Of a stretch of 64,000 nucleotides of DNA, positions 1 through 12,300 are shown in pieces. The position numbers were made by a program, and so were the translations under genes. This stretch comes from Actinia tenebrosa (taxonomy: Eukaryota > Cnidaria > Anthozoa > Actiniaria > Actiniidae), in contig NW_022261627.1 of the NCBI RefSeq assembly GCF_009602425.1, positions 126,422 to 190,421 on the forward strand. Direction: 5' to 3'. The notes below the pieces were generated by a model. It searched no databases. It saw nothing but the letters and a program-made list of their open reading frames with translations, and was not told where the DNA came from. Numbering within the stretch: the first letter of the stretch is position 1; every line of letters starts with the position of its first letter.

Positions 1-1677
1 GGGGGGGGGAGGGGGGGTGTGAGGCAAATAAGTGGAAAACAAGAAAAAAAGCGACACTGTGTTATTGATTAGACTCCTAATGCGCATGCACAGAATATAG
101 TGAAGCGTGGTCCTGGAATCTAGTTATCAACATGACGCACAAAAACTGTCTATAGAAAGTAAAATATTGTCTGATGTAAAATTAAGAATATTTTGTTTCC
201 ATGAAATTTTTAAATCATAAGTATCCTTGTAGTCAGCAAAAGTAAAGATTAGATAATATTAAAAGCTATTGACTGGTTATTAGAAAACAATTGAGGTTCA
301 AAAACAGCATGTTGCAAGCGAGAAAATGGGAAACGATCGTGGGAAACGTTGAAGCTTTCACTTTACTTATTCTACTAATTAAATGCTAGTCATAAAAACC
401 TTCAAATGATAACCCACTGTGATTGAGATCATAAATTACACGAAAACTTTAACACGAAAAGAACATGAATAAATGGCCTGTGGAACAAGCCGTTCTTATG
501 TTACCCAAAACTAGACTGCTCAAAGAGTCCACTATTAGACTCTTTTCTGAAGTAGATGTATAGTAAACCAGAGTGACTTAACGTAGTATGTTTAAAATGT
601 TTGACACAGTCTTAGATCATATTTGTTATTATGATAAAGTATACTCGAAATGAAAGCGTTATCTTACTTAATGATAGAAAAACAAGACAGTTATCGCTAT
701 GAATCAACATCTGAAGCGAAGGAAAAACAACCACAGTAAAACAAAACTTCGATAAAGAATTTTCAATGCGATTATAATGAATATGTGATTGCCCATCACA
801 ACCCACGATTCTTAATTAAGTTGCTCAAATCAGTTTACGCTTACTTGATTAAGGTCCTAGAAAATGCTAGCTCCTGCCACAGCTTGGATTATATATATAC
901 TTTGAATACAGCGGCACTGGCAGCAATTTACTATTTCAAGCCATTACGCTAGTTGGGTGAGAATAAGCAACTATATAATGACCTTTTAATGAGACCACTA
1001 GAAGCAAACTACTGGAGACATGGCAATCAATCAAGCCACAAAGCCATCTTTAGAACTAACTCGTTTGATCGTGACCGCGAAAACCAATAAAACAGCCCCA
1101 AATCCCAGAACAATAGCCAATGTACAGAATCTTTTCTCAACTAAACAATCGCGGTTTAACCTATCACTTTTTAGTTATTCAAAGCTGAGATATTTAGCAC
1201 TCATCATTTGTTTTGACGTTAATCAGTGAACTCTTTGTGAATTAATGATTCGCTCATGCGAAAAACCCATGAAAAGACGTGCAGTTTTATGCTTCTCGCC
1301 GAACCGGTTTGAGATGATTGAAAAACCTGTTAAGGCAAAAAAAGCGGAAATATATTTCCGTTCCAATATTTTTGATATCAGTTTTACATTCAATGCAATA
1401 TCTATATTCTTGAGAGAAAAGAAGAAAGAAATTAAAAGGAAAAAAAAAAAAAGATCCAAGATGTAAAATCAATTAAGTAAAATGCTACATCCGAGAAAGA
1501 TATTATAGATCTACTCAAGGTTATGATGGCTAATATTTAGTAGGCCTGTACGCATGTATTAGGATTAGGACAGAGAAAACTAAGAACGGTGGACTCAAAA
1601 CTCAATGGCGTGGGTTCACGTCATTTTCAACAACCCCTACCCCTTCATGGTTAGATCTAGGAGTGAGATTGCAGGTT
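1..1677. other. Gene-free stretch opening with a poly-G tract
   Basis: The window opens on an interrupted G run (about positions 1-17). Beyond it I see only AT-rich sequence with short open frames that show no domain, codon-bias or splice support. One minus-strand frame near 1165-1039 would encode a hydrophobic segment, but it lacks a credible acceptor and is not called. Confidence 0.6.
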
Positions 1678-2277
1678 CGCCATCGAGAGTTGCTCCGAAA
1701 GAACTTATTTTATTCTACTATACGTGTATCCTTCTGGAATATGCCTGTCCAGTTTTCCACCATGCACTACCAGCTTATCTGGATGACGATTTGGAACGTC
1801 TACAAAGACGCGCTCTTCGGATTATTTACTCTATTTTGTCTTATGCTGAAGCCCTCAGTGCGTCAGGGTTGCCTACACACTATCTAAAAAAGAGAAGAAA
1901 TCTCCTCGAAACTCTTGGCCGAGATCTCTACAAATAAGGAACATAAATTACATTCACTTTTGCCAGAAAGGATCACATCTACTTACAGCCTTAGGAGCCA
2001 AAGACTATATAAACTACCAAAATGTAGAACTGAACGGTGCAAGAACAGCTTTATTCTAAGTCACGTTTTTAATAACTAGATATTTAAATGAAATTACATT
2101 CAAATTTTTAATTTATATTTTATAAAAGGTTTTTTTTTTTTTTTGCATGAAATTTTACATATAGTCTTTATTGTTTTCATATTGTATAATAGTATTTGTA
2201 AGATAGACGTATATAATTCAGCCTATGGCTGCTGTGTTTTTAGTCAATAAACTATCTATCTATCTCTATCTATCTAC
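1678..2277 (+). mobile_element. 3' fragment of a non-LTR retrotransposon (LINE)
   Basis: The translated sequence matches the C-terminal part of LINE reverse transcriptases after the catalytic domain: 'LEYACPVFHHALPAYL', 'DDLERLQRRALRIIY', then 'ASGLPTHYL'. A frame change near 1930 is needed to continue into the usual C-terminus ('LLPERITSTYSLRSQR', ending at about 2078). The element then runs through a short AT-rich 3' UTR into an (ATCT)n tail at about 2255-2277, the kind of microsatellite tail CR1/L2-like LINEs carry. The reverse transcriptase core and endonuclease are missing, so this is a 5'-truncated, dead copy. The exact left edge is estimated. Confidence 0.85.
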
Positions 2278-5200
2278 ACTTATATCAATATTACATTCTC
2301 AGATATGCTATTTTTCCATTTTTGAAGCAAACCCTTACGCTCCGGCANGTACCACAGGTATTCCCCTCGCGCTATTTGAAGAATAGGCTTCTATAACGCG
2401 GTTGAGAAATGATCCTTAAACTAAAAATCAAAACTTACTGACATGATGAATCCAAAATGTTTAACTGGCAGAAAATCTGACTGAACGGCAGCTGAAATGC
2501 ATGTTTTTTTAGTGGTGAATATAAGGTGCCAAGAGAGCCAATCAGATTGTGAGGTTCCTTGCGCTAACTGCTGATAGAAATCTCGTTAAACTGCTACAAG
2601 AGATTCTTACCAATATAATAATATAAAATACCCATCTCCATATCTCTAAGGCTTATATATAGAGCAATGAGAATTAAATAAAACGCTTGTATTGATCAAT
2701 ACATGTTAATAATGAGAAAAAGAAAGCCAGAATGAAAATGATATTAAAAAAAAAAAAAAAAAAGCCCAAGAAATTCGCCCCTATTGCGGCTATACGGCAA
2801 ATTACTTACTTATTCCACGCAGTTACTTCAAGTTGCAATGCCTTGACAAAGGTAGTCTTTATACTTCTTTTGTATACTCAGTTTTGAGAGTGGCAGGGAA
2901 AGCTAATTGATAAAATGTTTTTTTTAAGATCACCAACTTTGGTATCATCACGAACCGGGCCTGACAAATATGAAATTGTACGGTTTGTTTCAAGCTTCAA
3001 TCCTTCCTTTTCAGATCAATTATTGTTCTGGATATTTAACACAAATGATCTCTATTTTAGGAAATATGGGACTGATATATTTAGTGGAAATCGTTTTCGA
3101 TGTGGTAGTTTCATCACTAAGTTTAATTAAAAAACGCAAAATTCGGAATCAGCCCAAAATATCTACAGCCTAAAGCCATGCAATAAAACAAGAATCGATT
3201 TCTAATTATGTATTTCCTTCAAGGACAAACCCGAACCAAATATTTGGGAACGGGTTTCGAACGAGATGGTTCTATTGCGTGGAGCTTAGGCTATGAATGA
3301 TTACCAAGTAAAGGTAATTGCCCAATTGAGCAGACAAAACTTCTACTGATTGAAAAGCAAGATTAAAGAGTAGGAGTCCAGTCAAACAGGAGACACACTT
3401 AGTTGCACGAGGATATAGAGGATTTTCCATTAAACGGCTTTAGTTCTCGACGAAATGAAAGGCTGGGAGTCGTGCTCCGGCGATGACTGGAGATAAACTA
3501 TAGACGGTATGTGTCACAAGCTAGCAGTGTACGTCAAATGGTGTCAGAAACATGACGCTGACTACTCGACAAAGACACGTAAAATCCGGTTATGAATCGT
3601 CAACTGATTACGTTAGAACACTAAGAATCGAAGGTTCGAGTTTATCCAACGGCGCAGGCGCGAAGCATCAGATTCGAAACATTTTCGCCATTTCAGCCTT
3701 GGTGCAATGAAATGAACAAAGGGTTTTGAAAAACCGGTTTAGCCCGTTTTTCTTTTTTTGATCTTTTCAGGTTTTAATAGTTGCAATCCAAAAAAAGAAA
3801 AAAAAAAACATTGGCGGGAAAAAACGCGTGCTTCATTGAGGGAAGATGTGTTGGTGCGCATGCCTGAACGTCCCGTTTCGATAAAACCCTTCCTGTTTGT
3901 CTTGTTTGGGTTTATATTCCTTGTAATAGGATTTCAAATGGATTTTCTAAATAATACAGTAATTTTTCCCCCCTATTTACTTATCTATTCGCTACATTGG
4001 CAAATTACATTATTCGCTACATCGGTCAATCACGTTTTTCTAAATACTATGACATACATATAATAATTTTCCCACATGCATTTACTTATCTATTTGCTAC
4101 ATCGGTGAATTACGCTAAAGGGGTAACGTTAGTTTCTGAATTCAAAAAATGAAAAATAAATAAATAATTTGAATAATTTAAATTAATTTTAAAAATTAAA
4201 ACAGATAAGCAACAAAATGCTCAACGTTAAGCCACAAACGTCCCTGACTACTATTTAGTAGTATGGAAGCTTGGAAAAAAAGAGCAATACTCTTGAATGA
4301 ACTTTTTTTACCATCAATAATGCTATGCGATAAAAACTGAAGAGTTTTTACAACTAGTACAAAAAAGTGTATGGTATAAGATACTCAGAAAATAACTAGA
4401 ATATGTTAATAGAGCGGAGTGCCACTAAATATTATTTAAATATGAGAAATGTGTGTGAAGCGATACTCTCAGTCTAGTTGAATACAAGTAGTCGACTGCG
4501 TTTATGCTTCAGAGTATTAGTTTTCAAATCCACGACAATCAATATAAAAACACTGACCACAGGGGTTGACATGGCTATTGTAGGTTATAAAAACAGATAA
4601 ATCTATAAAGAACCATAGGAAACTGCGGTAACTCGTATAGTCTCGATTGTTTAGTTGGAAAACTTTAATATTAGTGAGTGAGAAAACAACCCTTGTTGGC
4701 AGGGCATCTGACAAACAAGTTATCGTGCATGATTTACCAAAACAAACACTTAAACTCAAAGTAAAACAGCTCTAAAACTGCACTTTGAAGCAATGACGTT
4801 TTGAAGGAAACAGCGTGACATCAGTGCTACTGAGAGAAATTAAAGAAATGGCGATGGCAGGAAAAAATCCTCGAAGATGGAACCCAAACGGTTTCTCCCT
4901 TTCTCTCTTTTTTTCATTTATTTTTGCGTCTCTTTCATTTTTCATTTTCGAAGGTTTCAACAAGGTTTTGTTTGCCTTATCTTTTATCTTCCTTCTCGGT
5001 GCAAAACGCACGTTAATGGTAGCAAAGAATCGAAAGGTAGAAAATATTATCCATATCATTAGCAAGGCAAGCGATCGAGAAGCTAACATTTTACTGAATT
5101 TATCGTGACTCAATTGTTTTTTCCCTTGGGGGATCAGCCTCTTCAGCGTTATAAAATAAAACACGTGGAAAACCTAACAAAATTGTTCGAGCCCGATCTA

Positions 5201-6527
5201 AAACAAATTTTCGAGTCGGGCCAAGTTTGACATTTGGTCAAAAACCACTTGAAAATTCTCTCGATGCTGTAAAAATCTAAAACTGGCAGTCATATTTTTT
5301 AAACGGATATAATATAAACTCTTGGCGGTACTCGCGTCTCTAGCCTTAATAAATCCAAATGATATTATCAACTCGACAGTAAAATCTCCTCCAAGTTGAA
5401 CTTTCTTTATCACACATTTTGATTTGTATACATTATTTTACATACTCACCAAAACTCCTTCACAAGGCGCAGTTAGAGTTAAAAGTTTTCAATGAATTTG
5501 GAGGAAAAAATTATATTTGTCTCGCTTCCGTTAACGTTAGTCTTCAGACTACTCGATTCAATTACACGGTATCCGTATTGTGGCTCGAGTCTCAAATCCT
5601 TACATTTGTTTAGCGCATCCCGACAGTACTTCTAATTTTTTAGCGAAGTCAATATCCTACACGATACTGAGTTCCTATTGGAGGATCACGGTTGGTGAAC
5701 ATCACCACTATGGGAGGCTGTAATATGCTTTTTAAGGAAAGAGCTTTTCATATTGTTATTTCCGTTGATGTTCGCCCACGAGTGAATCAACCGACTAAAG
5801 AAGCGCTAAGGATTTTGTTTTAAAGGGCACACATTTTCAGTAGGAATTCGTGGTAATTATTTGGTAACTAGATATCTTTTCTTCGGTATCAAAATGAACT
5901 TACTTACTTGAAGCTATTTCTTTTAAATACGTCGCTTCACGGTGATAGCGTGTGCGGTTAGTGTTCCCAAACAGCGGTTCGTTAGACCACCAGAGGTCAG
6001 ATAAACCTTATTCCAATCATTGCCAAAGACCATTGGCGTGGTGAACAAACACTGGCGAAGACTTACTATCTTACAAACGTTTTCTCAATGCTTCTGGTCT
6101 TGTTTTCTCAATGATAACCGTTGTATATTGATCATTAATGCATGCCTTCAATCATATGTCAAACCAGATATCATTTATAAGTGTGTATGTTATGGCTTTA
6201 TGCGACGTAACAGAACAGCCTGATATTCATTAGAGTTGAACTGAAAAAGTCCGATTGCATTTAGAATCATAGTACAATAAATCTTTTCCGGTGTCTTAGA
6301 ATAAAGGTTAGTCTATGTTATCGGGATAATACTATTACAAAGCCCAAGATAACACCAATCCACTTCCTTATCAGTAAATAGCTCGGTAAAGCTGGTCGGC
6401 GAGGTCGACAGGCTGATTGTTATCAACCGAGGAAGAGTCTTTTACTGCCTCCGCTAACAGTGTGATCAGAGGAACGATGCAATGCTATGAATGTCCGATG
6501 AAAGAACCTTAATGTCCACTAACACTA
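2278..6527. other. Gene-free intergenic stretch
   Basis: AT-rich, with A-runs (about 2746-2763) and short unsupported frames on both strands. The longest, around 4772-5164, overlap each other on opposite strands, are low-complexity (Phe/Ser-rich or Lys-rich) and match nothing I recognise. Confidence 0.55.
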
Positions 6528-6800
6528 TTCCCTTTACTCTTCCCTTTACTCTTTCTTTCAATTTCACTTCTATTCACTTCCATTCATATAAATAATATTT
6601 AATTAATCATTAATTATAATTAATTAATTAATTAATGTATTCTTTCCTTTACTTTCACTTCTGTTCACTTTCATTTATAATAAATAATTATTAATTAATA
6701 GATAATTACAATTAATTAATTAATATATTCTTCCCTTTACTTTCACTTCTGTTCACTTTCATTTATAATAAATAATTACCAATTAATAATCATAAATAAT
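6528..6800. repeat. AT-rich minisatellite, about 88-bp period
   Basis: About three degenerate copies of a unit built from a C/T-rich block (for example 'TTTACTTTCACTTCTGTTCA') followed by an (ATTA)n-rich block. The two best copies start near 6640 and 6728; an older copy lies at about 6530. Confidence 0.7.
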
Positions 6801-7049
6801 AATTATTTTACATAATTGATATTAGATTAAAACCCTTCATCGTTTCATATTTAGTTTCAGTTCCATTGTTTCAAAATTGTTTTAAGCTTTTTATTATTAT
6901 TTTTTACCACATGTCAATTCTTAAGTTATTCATGCGTCATATTTTTATTTATTTTATCTTTTTTTTTTCTATCACGGCAAATGNTGAGTAATTGATAATA
7001 AACCTTTTTGAGAATGACAAAATGAGGTCGTCGAAACGTCCAATACTAA

Positions 7050-7113
7050 CTATAGAAATTAAAATGCCAAGGGCATTTGATATTTTTCTCTTATTCTCTC
7101 TATAGAAATTAAA
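7050..7113 (+). mobile_element. 36-bp truncated retro-insertion with 14-bp target-site duplication
   Basis: A 14-bp direct repeat, CTATAGAAATTAAA, sits at 7050-7063 and again at 7100-7113. It encloses 36 bp (7064-7099), which together with the first bases of the right-hand repeat are the same as the 3' tail of the tRNA-derived SINE at 51,866-51,959 (shared block 7067-7103 with 51,923-51,959). The simplest reading is target-primed reverse transcription that stopped after copying only the RNA's last bases. Confidence 0.8.
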
Positions 7114-9285
7114 CTATACTTTCGGTGCTAGATACAAGTCTACTAATCAATGCAAACTTAATTTATATATTGCGTGGCAACTATTCTGGCGCCTGGCATT
7201 TGGCAACGCTGCCATTAAGAAACACTTCATTTCAGTAAGCCGACCGTGGCGGAAGGTATTTTTGAAGGAAGCTAAAGGTTTAATCCATACGGTGAGTTGT
7301 GAACCCGCGCATACTCAGTTAAGTAGAGCCGGGTAAAATCAGAAATCCGCTTCAAAAAACAACGGATTCTATAGTGAACAAGCGTCCCCCCCTGTACGTT
7401 TATATCTATTTCGACAATATCNATTTGTGAATAAATATTCGATGATGCTATGCTGCACTGCAATTGGAAAATATACTGTCTTTTGATTAGTTCAGCCAGC
7501 GGAAGCCATTTAAGAGTCACAGAAAAAATGTATCAATCGAAAATTAGAACTACTTCTGGAAATAGATTTCCGAATGAATGAAAAAGGGCGGATTTTAGAT
7601 TTTGAGAAGACCGTTTTTAAGTACTTATTTATGGTTTTGAAATTCATAACTTTCGCGTAGTAAAACAAAAGTTTCACTCAAAAGGAAGAAGTCCTTATAT
7701 CTGGTCATTTTTATTTTTAGGGTAATGCTATATCAGTGTGAAATCTTTGATGTCAGTTTAGAATTTGCAGTCAGTAAGATACAAGTTTTATCCTCAGTTA
7801 TAAATGTTAGTAAAAATATTTTAGTGCTTTTCCTCTTTCATGCTTTACCCTCTTTCACTTTGGTGTGCATTGGTTTAGAAATTATAATTATTTGCATTAA
7901 ATATAAATATAAAATTAATTTAAAATCACATTAATAATAATAATATTTATTATATAATTAATATTTATTATTATTATTGTTATAGCTTCATAACTCATGC
8001 TTCTATTTATATACAATTACGAATAAATAAGTAGCAATTCTAATTTTTTTTNAAATCGAATTTGAATCTTTTTCCCTTTTTGCCATTTCTCATTTACTTT
8101 CGAATAATCTTGAATCAAAAAGATTCATACAAAAAAACATTTCATTCTTACATCTATTTCAATTCCACAGTCCATTCTATCCCAAAATCATATGACTATA
8201 TCGACAAGACATCTACTTTTACCCTCAGCACAATAATCACTAGGAATCGGGAAGTCTACACAATCGGTTTATAATTAGCTTACTTTGATCAGGAGAAACG
8301 CTAAAAATAACCCAGGCTTGTGCTGTTAAAAGCCCGCCCGATGACGTTATACCATTAAAACTGATTATGTGATTAATAAGAACTGCTAGAGCCCCAAAAT
8401 CTAAATAGAGTATAGGAAATGAAAAAAATAATCAAACGGTTAAAAGATGACGACAATTCAACTTCACGAACCATCTGTAGAAGAAACCAAAAAATTCTCA
8501 AATATCGAATAAATGTTTTAGCACTTTAAACATATAAAGAAGTCTACTATAGGCTTAATGAAATTAGGGGAAAGCAGATTCCTTTTAGAAGACACAAAAG
8601 GAATCGTAATATTAGACAAAGTACAAACTGTGTTGTATTAATAACAATCTGATCTATCTTTCAATATAACCTTAACTCACCAATTTTTTTCTCGCCTTGC
8701 AAATAATTAACGCTAACAGAATTTTCGCGTCATGACTGAAAATCGTTTGCTCAAAATAAATTAAGTGATCAAACGAAAAAAATATTACAAATGCACTACA
8801 TTTTTATGACATGGTCTCACAAAGTCATAACAAATATTATTACTTCCTATTTGCCACGCTTAGGATTTAATAAAGTCATATTTACAATATTCTCGAACTT
8901 TACAGTAAATTTACAGCTTTATGAATGAAATAGTCAATTAGAAGAGTCATCAAATACGGTGTTTCCTGAAATATCACTTCTCGAAGTTTCCAGCTGACGT
9001 GTTTGGCGATGAGAGCCGGAAAGGGCCATCGACAATAAATTCTGGTTACTATTATTATTTTGGGTTTTTGATTTTTTAAATTTTTTCTGAGGTGTGCGTT
9101 TAATATGTAGAAATTCTGCAAAGTTTCACTGGCTCACGTTAAGGCTCGGCATCACGTAAGTCCTTAGAAATTTGGCGAGGGAAAATGGATAAGTTATTTT
9201 GTATTTTTTCTTTTGGACAACGATAGACATTGGAAAGGAAGGGAAATGAAAAATGAAAAGGGGATAGAAGAGAGATCTAGAAGAG
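7114..9285. other. Gene-free intergenic stretch
   Basis: AT-rich sequence with a TTA/ATT-rich block near 7920-7985. No domain-bearing frame was found. The right end, below 9397, is probably the 3' UTR and downstream flank of the HMG20-like gene on the minus strand. A possible ATTAAA poly(A) signal for that strand is at 9104-9099. Confidence 0.5.
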
Positions 9286-9360
9286 GAGAGGAGAGCAGAG
9301 GAGAGGAGAGCAGAGGAGAGGAGAGCAGAGGAGAGGAGAGCAGAGGAGAGGAGAGCAGAG
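9286..9360. repeat. 15-bp purine minisatellite, five units
   Basis: Five perfect copies of GAGAGGAGAGCAGAG fill 75 bp. The array starts 37 bp past the stop codon of the HMG20-like gene on the minus strand, so it probably lies in that gene's 3' UTR, where the RNA would be read as a pyrimidine-rich tract. Confidence 0.9.
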
Positions 9361-9396
9361 AATGCTTCGATTAGTAACAATGAAATATAAGCCCTG

Positions 9397-12300
9397 TTAA
9401 TTTAAGAGTTGTACACCAAACAGATTGGGAACCATTCGTAGACTATTGAGCTGTGCTGAAAGAGATGTCCCATCTGCCTTGGATGCTGTCATCTCCTGTT
9501 CAGCTTTTTGTAAGACAACCTGAATGAAATAATCATATAAAAGTGTCATTCTATTTTGTAAGACATAAAGATACCATAAATGAAATGTTTGATAACTGGA
9601 TAAGCAGCAACAAAATAAAATAATAGTTTGTTCGTAGATTGTTCTTAGTTTGTTCGTAGACTGTTTGTAAATTGTTCATAGATTATTGATAGGTGTTCTT
9701 TACCTTTAGTTCTTCAATCTGTTTTGCGAGGACTATATTTTGGTCTTGTGAAGAAAGTATTGATTTTCTTAGCTCCCGAATCTCGAGTTCCCTGTCTGAA
9801 AATATGCGTGGGATGTTAACGAATCATAACCGACATGTAAATATATCACTGAGTATCGAGGGGAGGACTCATTTTTAGACGATTCTATCTCACTGCTTAA
9901 AATTTCAGTTCGTACAATACTGCCAAAATACACCCTACATATGTACTAAGTAAATCCCCCTCCCCGAACCATTCTTGGTGTGCATGTTACGTCATAGCCG
10001 CCATGTTGGTTGACGATAACAAACCATTCTTCATTAGCTTCTCTTGTTAGATCAACCAACATGGCGGCTGTTTCATTGTTTTAAGTAAGTTGTACAGTAC
10101 TCCAAGAAAACATTGACTATACTGAACCTGATTTGACATAAATTTTGATTCAAGTTGATTGCAAATTGAATCCCTGGGGGAAGCTCCTTTAAAAACCTAC
10201 TGTAGGTTGAAGCACCCCCACCCCCCCCCCACACACCTCACCACCCCCCCCCCCCTCTTGATAATGAATTTGTTAACCAAGATATCAAGACATAACTTAC
10301 TTAGATTTTGTTCAAGGAAGGTCTCTGTAAATTGTGGTATACTAATTGATTGACATGCCAATAGTGTAGTCCCGGTAGCACCTCCCTGGCTTGTGTGGCT
10401 TGGTGATGTACCATTCAAACCATTTGTTATTTTGGAAGAGGCTTCAGCTTCTCGTTCAAACTCACATGTCAGCATTTGTAAATGCTGTCTGCCATACATA
10501 TGTTCTTTTTTGTTATGCAGGGAGCTGAAGTACTGGTTGCATGTCTTGCAGTACAGCTCATTTGATTCTGAATCCTTCGAAATAAGAAATGGTGAAAATT
10601 TAATCTCAGAATATACTGGAGTACCTTTCCTCTCCATAAGAGGAAAGCTGCAGGATTTTAAATGTGCAAAGGGTGGAGGGGTGAGAAGAATTACCTCATC
10701 TTGTTGAGCAACAAGTAAGCCACTATCAATTTCCTCATTTCCATCAACTGAAATGGATACATCAAAAGATAACATTATTGTATGTCTTTCACATTTATCT
10801 GACCCTAAGAAGCATCTCAGACTTCAGTGGACAATTTTCTCAGAAACAATACTAGTATATTTACCATCCACTTGTTTGGACCTTTTTACAGCTTGTCGTT
10901 TAACAAATGCTTGGAATTTTTCAGAATGTTGGTAAGCTTTGAGCTCTTCTATGTAACGTTTTTTATCGTCCTCTGCCTCATCAAGAAATTTCTGTACAGA
11001 AAAACGGATGAAAATATTTGTGGTGAACACTTATAACTTCAACTTATATCCAGGTTCGAGTCCCAACACGGACTGAATCATAATATGTTCAGTTTGTTTG
11101 ATGCGATATTCTCTCCCTTGCCATAAGGATTTTTCTCCGTGTTCTCTGGTCTCATTCCCTTCGTAAAAATCAACATGGGAGTTGAGTGTTGTATGATGTT
11201 AATATAGAATGTAGTGGTTAGAGCTTGTGGAGTGAACCTCATGGAAGAGCCCCATATGGGGAGTGATGGTTGTAAAATGATGTATACGTAATTGGAACTA
11301 ATTGCTTGGACTTGAAATCCCCTCCAGTCCTCATTGTCGGCTTTGAAATATTACATCTCAAAAGAATACTGTTACAGATGAAATACTTCCATACCTGTTT
11401 TTCTTCAAGCGACAAGCCTTGATTCCACTCAACACCAAGCATCTTAGTGATCTCAGGAAATGTCAAATGAGGATGAAGTAGCTTGAGTTCCTCACGACGA
11501 CTATTAAGAAACCTAACATATCTATGTTGTATGTGCCAAATGATAAAAGATATGCAGAAGGAGGTTAATAAATATGTAATATCATAAATAATATGCGATG
11601 AATGAATTATGAAGTCTGAAACATACCCAGTGACAGGTGCTTTGGGTTTATTTAGATCTTGAATATCTTTTTTCCGCTTTTTTCCTTTTGGCCATCCTCC
11701 CTTTCGTTTACGTGTCTGTTGCACAATGAAACAAATAGGTTTCTAAAAATCCTCTTTGGGGTCTTGTGAATATTTTAATATTAGCTTAATAATTTAGCGA
11801 GTTTACAATAAAAACTAATATTAGGTTGTGTTATTCATTCATGCAAAGCATATGAACTAAATAATATGAACTAATAAAATTTAAAATGTCACTGCTATCC
11901 TTATCATGATACTTTTTACTATTGCCTTTACTATCAGTACGTTTATCACTATTCGTTGCCACTACCAACAGCATCATCACTATCACCATCTTCATTACCA
12001 GTATCACCATGACCATCAATAATGCCATCATTGTCACCATTATTAGCATGCTCACTCTACCACAGTCATCATCATGATAAATGGTTTTCTTACCATCTCC
12101 ACCACCATCACTTCCATTATCATCATCACCATCGACAGCAGCATCGCTATCACCATCACCATCATCATTACCATCGTCATCATCATCATCACCGATGCAA
12201 TCAATGTCACCATTATCAGCATTATCACTACCACCATCATCATGATTAACAGGTCTAGCATCTTTGCCATCATCATTATCAATGAAATTTAATGAATACA

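Noticed and set aside
1039-1165. Minus-strand frame with a hydrophobic 'LAIVLGFGAVLLVFAVTIKR' stretch
   Set aside because: It looks like a membrane helix followed by a stop, but it is about 40 codons, has stops directly upstream and no pyrimidine tract at the only possible acceptor; no neighbouring exon was found.
4772-5164. Overlapping frames of 130 and 97 codons on opposite strands
   Set aside because: Low-complexity, no recognisable domain, no splice or promoter support; both arise from one C/T-rich segment.
10197-10300. Extension of the HMG20 exon 7 frame past the donor
   Set aside because: A consensus donor (GTAAGT) at 10,300 and the matching coiled-coil exon at 9,795 show that the coding sequence leaves here; the extension is Gly-rich intron.
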